Below, piece by piece: positions 35,638 to 43,439 of a stretch of 64,000 nucleotides of DNA. Source of the stretch: an uncultured Acidobacteriaceae bacterium (GTDB taxonomy: Bacteria; Acidobacteriota; Terriglobia; Terriglobales; Acidobacteriaceae); the NCBI GenBank assembly GCA_903828675.1, contig CAIKND010000042.1, positions 1-64,000 of the forward strand, given 5' to 3'. How positions within the stretch are numbered: the first letter of the stretch is position 1; every line of letters begins with the position of its first letter. The notes below the pieces were generated by a model that searched no databases, was not told the origin of the DNA, and was given only the letters and a program-made list of their open reading frames with translations. Made by a program: the position numbers and the translations under genes.

Positions 35638-36438
35638 ATGCGGAGTTACCGCTTGGTTCTGTTGGCAATGGCTCTGGCTCTGCCGTTCGCAGCTACGGCA
35701 AAGGCCCAGATTGGAGTGGGAATCGGAGTTGGCCCCGCAGTTGTTGCCGACCCCTACGATTATGGCTACGAGTACGCCGCCCCGGTTTGCGAGTGGGGCT
35801 ATTACTCCTATTACCCTTACGCCTGCGCCCCCTATGGCTTCTACGGACCTGAGTGGTTTATGGGCGGCTTCTTTATCGGCGCCGGCCCGTGGTATCACCG
35901 AGGCTGGGGCGGATATGGGTATGGACGCGGCGGTTATGGCTATGGCCGTGGCGGTTACGGTTACGGCGGGCGCGGTGGTTACGGTGGACGTGATGGTTAC
36001 GGCGGACGTGATGCGTATGGCGGCGGACGCGGGGGATATGGCAGCGGCGGCGGCTATGCAGGCGGTGGCTACGGCGGGCGCACACCCTATGCGGGCGGCG
36101 GAAATCGCGGCACCTATGGCGGTCCGGCTCGCTCCTTTAACGGTGGCGGTGGCCAGCGCGGTTACGGTGGTGGCGGCTATGCCGGTGGATACGGCGGCGG
36201 AGCCCGTCCGGGCGGCGGCTACAGCGGCGGTGGACGCAGCTTTAGCGGCGGCGGCTATAGTGGCGGCGGCCGCAGCGCAGGCGGCGGCGGTGGCTTCAGC
36301 GGTGGTGGACGTTCGTCTGGTGGATTCAGCGGCGGCGGCGGTGGACGCTCTGGTGGCGGCTTCAGCGGCGGTGGCGGTGGTGGCGGACACATGAGCGGTG
36401 GCGGTGGTGGCCACGGCGGCGGTGGTGGACGCAGATAA
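35638..36438 (+). CDS. Secreted Gly/Tyr-rich low-complexity protein
   Basis: 266 residues. The signal peptide (LVLLAMALALPFAATAKAQ) is cut after KAQ. The mature start IGVGIGVGPAVV is followed by a Tyr-rich stretch (YDYGYEYAAPVCEWGYYSYY) with two Cys, then from about residue 90 an almost pure Gly-rich region with repeats such as GGYGYGRGGYGYGRGGYG and later SGGGGGFSGGGRSS-type units. It has no catalytic domain and is likely an extracellular or surface structural protein. GAGGAGGAAGTC precedes the ATG. A strong terminator follows 22 bp after the stop. The large ORF on the opposite strand is a shadow. Confidence 0.8.
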   Translation: MRSYRLVLLAMALALPFAATAKAQIGVGIGVGPAVVADPYDYGYEYAAPVCEWGYYSYYPYACAPYGFYGPEWFMGGFFIGAGPWYHRGWGGYGYGRGGYGYGRGGYGYGGRGGYGGRDGYGGRDAYGGGRGGYGSGGGYAGGGYGGRTPYAGGGNRGTYGGPARSFNGGGGQRGYGGGGYAGGYGGGARPGGGYSGGGRSFSGGGYSGGGRSAGGGGGFSGGGRSSGGFSGGGGGRSGGGFSGGGGGGGHMSGGGGGHGGGGGRR

Positions 36439-36460
36439 TTCAACTGAATTTTGAACGAAG

Positions 36461-36489
36461 AGCCCGTCTGCTTCGGCAGGCGGGCTTTT
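36461..36489 (+). terminator. Terminator after the Gly-rich gene
   Basis: AGCCCGTCTGC, tetraloop TTCG, GCAGGCGGGCT followed by TTTC. Stem has one wobble pair. Confidence 0.92.
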
Positions 36490-36529
36490 CGTTTGTGGCG
36501 GGAGTTTAGCGATGAGGATTTGAATCGAG

Positions 36530-36560
36530 GCCCATGTCTCAAGAGCGAGACATGGGGCAC
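36530..36560. repeat. Family 1-like palindrome, short form
   Basis: CCCATGTCTC and GAGACATGGGGCACC around the loop AAGAGC. It keeps the ATGGGGCACC end but has a shorter left arm. It directly precedes a full copy. Confidence 0.75.
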
Positions 36561-36579
36561 CGGCTTGATCCGCATGCTC

Positions 36580-36619
36580 TCCCACCCATTCCGCAAAAAG
36601 CGCGGAATGGATGGGGCAC
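36580..36619. repeat. Family 1 variable-stem palindrome, copy 9
   Basis: Arms TCCCACCC / GGATGGGGCACC, stem ATTCCGC / GCGGAAT, loop AAAAAGC. Confidence 0.9.
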
Positions 36620-36672
36620 CCAATCCTGTATGAAGGCTTGAATCGAAAGCGGCTGGAGTTTCGATGATCCGT

Positions 36673-37764
36673 TTACGCGGTCTCGGCTGCGGCGAGGGAG
36701 GAGAGGCGGTTGGCGATGCGCTGGGCGGCGTCGGGGTGGGCCTGGGTGCGGGCGGCGGCGGACATGGCGGCGAGGCGATCCGGGGAGTCGAGCAGGCCGG
36801 TGAGCGCGGCGAGCAGTTTGCCGGGGATTTCAAGATCCGACTCGAGGAGCATTTCGGCGGCCCCTGCCTCAACCATGGCCTCGGCATTGCGGCGCTGATG
36901 GTCGTCAGCGGCGGCGGCAAAGGGCACGAGCAGGGCGGGCTTGCCGGCGGCAGCCAGTTCCGCTACGGAAGATGCGCCACTGCGCGCCATGACCAGGTGG
37001 GCGGCGGCGAAGCGTGCGGGCATGTCGTCGAGGTAGGGACGAACCTGCCAGCGATAGGGATCTGCACCGCAAGCTGCGTAGGCCGCCTCAGTCTCTTTTG
37101 CCTGACGCACTCCGCTCTGATGTAGCACGGTGAGACAGGGAATTGCGTCAAGGAGCGCGGGAATGATCCTGGGCAGATGGGTGTTGAAGATGCCCGCACC
37201 TTGGGAGCCGCCAAAGACCAATAGGTGGGGCGCGATGGTGGTGGGCGGCTTGATGGAGAAAAACTCTTGGCGGACGGGAATGCCGGTGACCTCCCAGTTG
37301 CGGAACCAGGCAGCCGCCTGGGGAAAGTTCACCGCCGCGGCCTGGGCTCTTTTGCCGACGAGCCGATTGGCCAGTCCCGGCATGGCGTTGGGTTCAAAGA
37401 CCATGGTGGGGATGTTGAGTTGCAGCGCCGCCGCCATGGCCGGACCGGAGGCGTAACCGCCTACTCCAAAGACAACGCCGGGCTGGAACTCGCGGATCAG
37501 ACTTTTGCAGTGGGAGATGCTCGAGGGCAGGCGCAGGAGGGTGCGCAACCGGGTGACGAGCGAGACGTTTTTGAGCGGACCTACATCGATGAGGCGGAGA
37601 TTGAAACCTGCCTCGGGCACCAGACGGGTTTCCATGCCGCGCGCTGTGCCTACGAAGAGCACCTCGGCGTTGTGGTGCGAGACCAGCTCATTGGCCACGG
37701 CCAAGGCTGGAATGATGTGGCCGCCGGTGCCTCCGCCGGCGATGAGAACACGGAGATTGGACAA
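36673..37764 (-). CDS. murG: UDP-GlcNAc transferase MurG
   Basis: 363 residues. TTG start with AAAGG upstream. The N-terminal loop VLIAGGGTGGHIIPALAVAN is the GGTGGH membrane-side motif, and the C-terminal domain has MPARFAAAHLVMARSGASSVAELAAAGKPALLVP, the nucleotide-binding motif region. FGVGGYASGP and HQSGVRQA are also family blocks. MurG adds GlcNAc to lipid I, giving lipid II, at the inner face of the membrane. It ends the mraY-murD-ftsW-murG block; murC, the usual next gene, is 10 kb further on. Confidence 0.95.
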   Translation of the reverse strand: MSNLRVLIAGGGTGGHIIPALAVANELVSHHNAEVLFVGTARGMETRLVPEAGFNLRLIDVGPLKNVSLVTRLRTLLRLPSSISHCKSLIREFQPGVVFGVGGYASGPAMAAALQLNIPTMVFEPNAMPGLANRLVGKRAQAAAVNFPQAAAWFRNWEVTGIPVRQEFFSIKPPTTIAPHLLVFGGSQGAGIFNTHLPRIIPALLDAIPCLTVLHQSGVRQAKETEAAYAACGADPYRWQVRPYLDDMPARFAAAHLVMARSGASSVAELAAAGKPALLVPFAAAADDHQRRNAEAMVEAGAAEMLLESDLEIPGKLLAALTGLLDSPDRLAAMSAAARTQAHPDAAQRIANRLSSLAAAETA

Positions 37765-37910
37765 GCTTTTGCCTTTCGCAATGAACTACAGGATAAACGG
37801 TGAGGGGATCTCAGGACCTGGCGCTTTGGCGGAACCTGCGTTGTGGAATGGGCTAATGTGGCGTCGGGAAAAGGCCTGGGTTTTTGCGAAAAAGCCCGAA
37901 GACATTTCCG

Positions 37911-37969
37911 CAGAGGCTAAAGCCCTCATTTATTTTCAACCACTTGCGGCACGACTGAAGTCGTGCCCT
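37911..37969. repeat. Family 2 twin-hairpin repeat
   Basis: CAGAGGCTAAAGCCCTC, spacer with ATTTATTTT, then the perfect hairpin GGCACGACTGAAGTCGTGCC. It lies between ftsW and murG. Confidence 0.8.
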
Positions 37970-38049
37970 GACACAAAGCTCGCCAGTTTCCCTCGAACAA
38001 TGGGTTTTTTCGCGGCCTGTAAAACCGATGTGGACTCTTCGGCGTTTGT

Positions 38050-39144
38050 TCAGGCGGCTTTTTTGCTGATATTGAGCAGGATGCCGATGCTGGCGAGGGT
38101 GAAGAAGAGCGAGGTGCCGCCGGAGGAGATGAGGGGTAGCGGAATGCCCTTGGTGGGGACCAGGGAAAGCACCACGCTGATGTTGAAAAAGGCTTGGAGC
38201 AGAATGGTGGTGGTGATGCCGAAGGCGACCAGACGGGCAAAGGGATCCTTGGAGCGAAAGGCGGTGCGCAGGCCGCGGACGCCAAACACGATGAAGAGGA
38301 TGACGATGGCCATGGCGCCCAGAAAGCCAAGCTCCTCGGCGATGTTGGCGAAGATGAAATCTGTGGAGGCCTCGGGCAGGTAGAAGAGCTTCTGCATTCC
38401 TTCCATGTATCCGCGGCCGGTGAGCCCGCCGGTGCCGACGGCGATGAGCGACTGGTTGATGTGGAAACCGGCTCCCTGGGGATCGGACTCGGGGTTGAGG
38501 AAGACGAGCATGCGCTGGCGACGCCAGGCGACCATGAAGAGCAGTGCGGCGAGAAAGGGGAGGGTGGCGCCAAAGCCGGCCAGCAGGTATTTCCACTCCA
38601 TGCCGGCCAGAACCAGCATCATGGCGGTGACACCAAGAAGAACCAGGGCCGTACCCAGGTCGGGCTGGCGAACGATGAGGACGATAAAGACTACCGGCAT
38701 AATGGCCGCGCGCAGCAGGGTGTTTTTCCAGTCCCGCATCTCGTCGAGGCGGGTGTGGAGGAACCAGGCGAGAAACAGTACGAGGACCGGTTTGGCGATC
38801 TCAGAGGGCTGAAAGGTAAACAGATCGCCGAAGCGAATCCAGCGATGGGTGTTGTGGGAGCCGGGGAAGAAAAACACCAGCACCAGCAGGACGGTGGTGA
38901 CGCAGAGGGCGGCGTAGATAAAGCGGGGCGAGTTGTAGCGGGTGTAGTCCACCTGCATGAGCGCGAGCAAGGCGACCACGCCGGCCAGGGCCCAGCCGCC
39001 TTGCCTGCCGACAAAAGCGAACTCGGAGTGGTAGCGCTCCTGAGCGACTACGGCCGAGGCTGAAAACACCATCGCCAGGCCCGCCAGGATCAGCAGAGAT
39101 GTGGTGAAAAACATCCATTTGTCGGCACCTACGCGTGCTGCCAT
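38050..39144 (-). CDS. ftsW: SEDS-family peptidoglycan polymerase FtsW
   Basis: 364 residues, about ten hydrophobic segments, starting KWMFFTTSLLILAGLAMVFSAS. SEDS signatures are RWIRFGDLFTFQPSEIAKPV, RQPDLGTALVL, and near the end VPTKGIPLPLISSGGTSLF. FtsW polymerises septal glycan from lipid II with a partner class B PBP (FtsI), which is not in the window. The start overlaps the end of murD by 16 bp, which supports cotranslation. It is followed by a 285 bp gap before murG that holds a family 2 repeat. Confidence 0.93.
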   Translation of the reverse strand: MAARVGADKWMFFTTSLLILAGLAMVFSASAVVAQERYHSEFAFVGRQGGWALAGVVALLALMQVDYTRYNSPRFIYAALCVTTVLLVLVFFFPGSHNTHRWIRFGDLFTFQPSEIAKPVLVLFLAWFLHTRLDEMRDWKNTLLRAAIMPVVFIVLIVRQPDLGTALVLLGVTAMMLVLAGMEWKYLLAGFGATLPFLAALLFMVAWRRQRMLVFLNPESDPQGAGFHINQSLIAVGTGGLTGRGYMEGMQKLFYLPEASTDFIFANIAEELGFLGAMAIVILFIVFGVRGLRTAFRSKDPFARLVAFGITTTILLQAFFNISVVLSLVPTKGIPLPLISSGGTSLFFTLASIGILLNISKKAA

Positions 39145-40511
39145 TCCTTGAATCCCCGGCGTTCGCTAACGAGTTGCTTGAAGACGCGGCCGCGGTGCTC
39201 GTAGCTTTCAAACTGATCGAAGCTTGAGCAGGCCGGAGCCAGCAGAACCACTTCTCCGGGACGCGCGGCAGAGGCGGCGGCGCTGACGGCTTTTTCCAGC
39301 GTTTCGCAGGAGTGGATGGAGACGACGCCGCGCAGGTGGGACTCGATTTTGGCGGCGGCCGCGCCGATGGTGTAGATGGCGCTGACCCGCTCGCGCAGCA
39401 GCTGCGACAGCAGAGTGTAGTCGGAGCCCTTGTCTTTGCCGCCAAGGATGAGATGAATACCTCCGGAGAAGGAGGCGACGGCCTTGGCGGTGGCGTCCAC
39501 GTTGGTGGCCTTGGAATCGTTGTAGAACTCGACGCCGTTGACTGTGGCCACGTACTCGAGGCGATGCTCGACAGCGCGAAAGCCCTCGATGGCCTTGCGA
39601 ATCGTCTCGACAGTCGCGCCGGCCAGCCGGGCCGCCACTACGGCGGCGAGGACGTTTTCCACATTGTGGGTGCCCTTGAGGGGGATTCCACCGAGGGGCA
39701 TGACCTGCTCGATGGGCGCGTCTTTCGACGGGCGGTAGACGACGAATCCTTCTTCAAGCCAGGCGCCCTGTTCGACCGAATGTTCGACGGAAAAGAGGTA
39801 GACCGGGGCGGCCGAGCGACTGGCGGCTTCGGCTGAACGGTCATTGTCAGCGTTGAGGACAAGGCTGTCGTGCTGATTCTGCACGGCAAAGATCCGTTCC
39901 TTGGCGCGCGCGTAGTTCTCGAAACTGCCGTGGCGGTCGAGGTGGTCGGGGGTGATGTTGAGGATGACGGCGATGGCGGGATGGAACTCGACGGTGCTTT
40001 CAAGCTGGAAGCTGGATACCTCGAGAACCGACCAGGTGTCGGGGGTGCTTTCGCCGATGAGGCCCACGACGGGGACTCCGATATTGCCGCCGACCAGAGT
40101 GGGGAAACCGGCATCCTTGAGAATTTCGCCGAGCAGCGCGGTTGTTGTGGTCTTGCCGTTGGAGCCGGTGATGGCCAGCATCTTTCCCTGGAGAAAGCGG
40201 GCGGCGAGTTCGAGTTCGCCGATGACCGGCAGGCCGAAGCCGCGCGCCTGTACCAATTCAGGCGTATCCATGGGCACACCGGGGCTGACAACGATCAGGT
40301 CCTGACGGCGGAAAGTGAGCAGGCCGTGGCCGCCAGCCTCGACCATGATGCCTTCGTCAAGCAGAGCGGGTATGTCCTTGGCCAGCGCTTGAGCGCTGCG
40401 CACGTCGGAGACCGTCACCTGCGCTCCCTGGTGGCGGAGAAACAGGGCCGCCGCCAGGCCAGATTTTCCCAGTCCTACAACCAAGACTTTTTTGCCTTTG
40501 AGTTCCATCAT
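39129..40511 (-). CDS. murD: UDP-N-acetylmuramoylalanine--D-glutamate ligase MurD
   Basis: 460 residues. The N-terminal motif VLVVGLGKSGLAAALFL is MurD-type. The ATP loop is ITGSNGKTTTTALLGEIL, then ILNITPDHLDRHGSFENYARAK. The third domain contains RLEYVATVNGVEFYNDSKATNVDATAKAV and ends LLAPACSSFDQFESYEHRG, which is diagnostic for MurD. It adds D-glutamate to UDP-MurNAc-L-Ala. The gene overlaps ftsW and follows mraY at 66 bp. Confidence 0.96.
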   Translation of the reverse strand: MMELKGKKVLVVGLGKSGLAAALFLRHQGAQVTVSDVRSAQALAKDIPALLDEGIMVEAGGHGLLTFRRQDLIVVSPGVPMDTPELVQARGFGLPVIGELELAARFLQGKMLAITGSNGKTTTTALLGEILKDAGFPTLVGGNIGVPVVGLIGESTPDTWSVLEVSSFQLESTVEFHPAIAVILNITPDHLDRHGSFENYARAKERIFAVQNQHDSLVLNADNDRSAEAASRSAAPVYLFSVEHSVEQGAWLEEGFVVYRPSKDAPIEQVMPLGGIPLKGTHNVENVLAAVVAARLAGATVETIRKAIEGFRAVEHRLEYVATVNGVEFYNDSKATNVDATAKAVASFSGGIHLILGGKDKGSDYTLLSQLLRERVSAIYTIGAAAAKIESHLRGVVSIHSCETLEKAVSAAASAARPGEVVLLAPACSSFDQFESYEHRGRVFKQLVSERRGFKEWQHA

Positions 40512-40577
40512 TTGGTTTTTCCTCAGGCTTCCGCGGTCTCTCTATTGTGCACCGCATGGGGCGCGCGCGGGCCTTGT

Positions 40578-41717
40578 CTAACGCAGTTTGAGAGTGGTGA
40601 GTGCAAACAATGCAAACACCAAGGCACCGATCCAGAAACGGACAATGACCTTCGACTCGCTCCACCCCAGCTGCTCGAAGTGGTGATGCAGGGGGGCCAT
40701 CTTGAAGATACGCTTTCCATTACGCAGCTTGTAGCTGCCCACCTGGAGGATGACGGAGACGGCTTCGAGGATGAAAACACCGCCGATGAACGGCAGCAGA
40801 AGTTCCTGACGAATGAGCACGGCAACGGTTCCGATGGCCCCGCCGAGCGCCAGCGAGCCTACGTCGCCCATGAAAATCTCGGCTGGATGGGCGTTGTACC
40901 AGAGAAAACCGATAGAAGCGCCGACCATGGAACCGCAAAAGACGGTGAGCTCGCCCACCATGGGCATGCGCTGGAGTTCAAGATAGTCAGCAAAGACTAC
41001 GTGGCCGCTGACATAGGTAAGGACCGCCAGCGCGGCGGCGGCGATGATGGTGCAGCCTATGGCCAGGCCGTCGAGTCCATCGGTCAGATTGACGGCGTTG
41101 GATGAGCCCATCAGCACAAATACGACAAAAGCGATGAACGGCAGAAATGCGAGGAACCCAAGGTGAGGAACTGTGCTGGGCCACCAGTGCCACAGCAGGT
41201 CAGGGTGCCAGCTTTTGACGAATGGCACGGACAGCCGCGTGGAGAACATTTTGAACTGTTCGAGTACAACGAGAAATATTGCGACGAGCGCCCCGGCCAG
41301 CCCCTGCCACATCAGTTTGGCGCGCGCTGTAAGGCCGAGGCTGCGCCGCTGAACGACTTTGATGTAGTCGTCTGCAAAACCGATGGCTCCAAACGCCAAG
41401 GTGGAAAAAACCGTAATCCAGACAAACGGATTGGCCGGATCGGACCACAAGACCGTGGGAAGCAGAATGGCAATGCAGATCAAGACGCCGCCCATGGTGG
41501 GGGTGCCTGTCTTTTTCAGGTGCGACTGCGGGCCGTCTTCGCGTACGAACTGGCCGATCTGGAACTCGCGCAGCTTTTGGATCACGTAGGGGCCAATGAG
41601 CAGAGCAATGAGCAGCGCGGTGCCCGAGGCGAAGGCGGTGCGAAACGTGAGGTAGCGGAAAATCCGGAACGGGTGAAAAAACGGAAACAGCTTTTCGTAC
41701 AGCAGCCAGTAAAGCAA
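40578..41717 (-). CDS. mraY: Phospho-MurNAc-pentapeptide transferase MraY
   Basis: 379 residues. TTG start with GGAGG 4 nt upstream. Ten or so membrane helices. Family motifs are [17 protein letters not shown] (the DD pair), [15 protein letters not shown] (DxxxD) and [30 protein letters not shown], plus the C-terminal [14 protein letters not shown]. MraY makes lipid I from UDP-MurNAc-pentapeptide and undecaprenyl phosphate. It is the first gene of this dcw block here; murE and murF, usually just upstream, are replaced by the GH27 gene. Confidence 0.97.
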   Translation of the reverse strand: MLYWLLYEKLFPFFHPFRIFRYLTFRTAFASGTALLIALLIGPYVIQKLREFQIGQFVREDGPQSHLKKTGTPTMGGVLICIAILLPTVLWSDPANPFVWITVFSTLAFGAIGFADDYIKVVQRRSLGLTARAKLMWQGLAGALVAIFLVVLEQFKMFSTRLSVPFVKSWHPDLLWHWWPSTVPHLGFLAFLPFIAFVVFVLMGSSNAVNLTDGLDGLAIGCTIIAAAALAVLTYVSGHVVFADYLELQRMPMVGELTVFCGSMVGASIGFLWYNAHPAEIFMGDVGSLALGGAIGTVAVLIRQELLLPFIGGVFILEAVSVILQVGSYKLRNGKRIFKMAPLHHHFEQLGWSESKVIVRFWIGALVFALFALTTLKLR

Positions 41718-41848
41718 GGGGCCTCCAAAGCCGGAGTGAGGCGGGTTTTAGCTTGATTTTACAGGGCCGGAGCCTGGGAGGCTGTGGAAGCACGGCCGAG
41801 ACTGAAACGTGGGGCGGCGCCGGCTGCTGCCAGCGCCGCCGATTCGCT

Positions 41849-43339
41849 TTACCTGGAGCTTACCCTGAGCAGGAGAACTCCGTGGGAAGGCACCGTGGCT
41901 GTGAACGCGCCACCTTTAAAATTCACGTCCTTATGCGCCCACAAATCGCGCGCCAACTTTACCGCGCCAGGTAGTTTCAGATTGCGAGCGGTGATGGTAG
42001 CCGGACCCGCTGCCGAGCCGAGATTGACGACACCCACTGCCACGCTTCCGTCCGCGAGCGGCTTGACCCATGTCTCAAAATCGCCATTTTTTACCGGTGA
42101 AGCCTGCTTGCCGAGCGGGTCCTGATCGATGGCGATCACTTCCCTGTTCAGGAGGATCGACTTGGTTGTGTCCGACATGGTGCGAATGTCGTTGCCGGCC
42201 AGCAACGGCGCGGCTACAAGCGCCCAGAGACTCATATGAGTGCGATATTCGTCGTCGCTCATGTGGCCGTTGCCAATCTCAAGCATGTCCGGATCATTCC
42301 AATGCCCGGGGCCGGCATAGGGCGCGGTGGGCACCTGCTTCTCGACATTGCCGATCATGCTTGCCCACTCGTCGCTGATGTCGCCAGTGGTGCGCCAAAG
42401 GTTGCCGCCGACTTCAGAGCCCCACTTTTCTACGCCGCCCATTCCGTACTCGCACAAACTGAACACAATGGGCCTGCCGGTAGCCTGAAGGGCATCTCCC
42501 ATTTTCTGATAGATGGGGTGGAGCACGTCGTTCGTGTAGATATTTCCCGCGCTGCACCAGTCGTACTTGAGATAGTCGATACCCCAGGCGGCAAACATAT
42601 TTGCATCCTGCGCTTCATGCCCATAACTCGCTTGATAACTCCCGCAGGTTCTCGGCCCAGGAGAAGAGTAGATTCCCAGCTTTAGGCCTTTGGAGTGGAC
42701 ATAGTCCGCAAGCGCCTTCATGTCTGGGAACTTGTGGTTTGCCGGAAGATTTCCCTGAGCGTCGCGCACACCTTCCCACGTGTCATCGATGTTGACATAG
42801 ATATAGCCCGCGTCGCGCATTCCGCTGGAGATCATGGCGTCTGCCATGGTGCGAACAGTCTGGTCATCGACCTTGTTCTGAAACAGATTCCAACTGTTCC
42901 AGCCCATCGGCGGCGTCTTGGCGAGTCCGTTGTACGGAACCTTATGGAGGGCGGGCGGCTCAATGTACTCGAGCTTTGGAATCTCATCAGCGGCTGTGAT
43001 CGGCTTTGCCACAAACGCACTGCCCCATTGTGTTCCGCGCAATTCGCCATTGGCAAAGTCGCCTACCACGAAGGGCTTCTTGTCTTCCCATCCGGAGATC
43101 TCGAAGTGGTTTCCTGTGAGAGTTCCTTTAACGTCCGTAGCGAATCCCATCGCTACTATTTTTCCTTTCAGCTCACTGCCCGTTTGAGTTACCTGAAGAA
43201 TCCATGTTTGAAACTCACCGCTATCCAGTTTGATGTTATTGACAGCTGCCCAACGTCCTGTTAAATCTTGCCCGGAAACCGGCTGAGCCAGGATAAGGCC
43301 GCACAACAATAAGAACACCGCACTCAACTTCATTCGCAT
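41849..43339 (-). CDS. GH27-family alpha-galactosidase, secreted
   Basis: 496 residues from ATG 43339, chosen because GGAGAGAGAG lies directly upstream and the product then opens with a signal peptide (MRMKLSAVFLLLCGLILAQPVSG). The track start adds 13 residues without a ribosome site. An N-terminal beta-domain of ~115 residues precedes the catalytic barrel, which starts GLAKTPPMGWNSWN. The nucleophile is the Asp in YLKYDWCSAG, and the acid/base the Asp in RTTGDISDEW. The C-terminal beta domain ends with LLLRVSSR. GH27 removes terminal alpha-galactose. It is the last gene of the minus-strand run PMI-GH2-GH27, with a gap of 100 bp to GH2. Confidence 0.93.
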   Translation of the reverse strand: MRMKLSAVFLLLCGLILAQPVSGQDLTGRWAAVNNIKLDSGEFQTWILQVTQTGSELKGKIVAMGFATDVKGTLTGNHFEISGWEDKKPFVVGDFANGELRGTQWGSAFVAKPITAADEIPKLEYIEPPALHKVPYNGLAKTPPMGWNSWNLFQNKVDDQTVRTMADAMISSGMRDAGYIYVNIDDTWEGVRDAQGNLPANHKFPDMKALADYVHSKGLKLGIYSSPGPRTCGSYQASYGHEAQDANMFAAWGIDYLKYDWCSAGNIYTNDVLHPIYQKMGDALQATGRPIVFSLCEYGMGGVEKWGSEVGGNLWRTTGDISDEWASMIGNVEKQVPTAPYAGPGHWNDPDMLEIGNGHMSDDEYRTHMSLWALVAAPLLAGNDIRTMSDTTKSILLNREVIAIDQDPLGKQASPVKNGDFETWVKPLADGSVAVGVVNLGSAAGPATITARNLKLPGAVKLARDLWAHKDVNFKGGAFTATVPSHGVLLLRVSSR

Positions 43340-43439
43340 TCTCTCTCTCCACTCCTCGAACGGACTTTTCCCGTTCATTTTGATGGTTGAATTCAGATAG
43401 CCGACTATCTTGCTCGGTCGCGGCAGCAGTATTGTTGCA

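Noticed and set aside
35350-36585. 411-residue minus-strand Ala/Thr-rich ORF
   Set aside because: Complement of the Gly-rich repeats at 35638-36438, which have a signal peptide, ribosome site and terminator on the plus strand.
39870-41105. 411-residue plus-strand ORF spanning murD and mraY
   Set aside because: Runs across two well-defined minus-strand genes and their gap.
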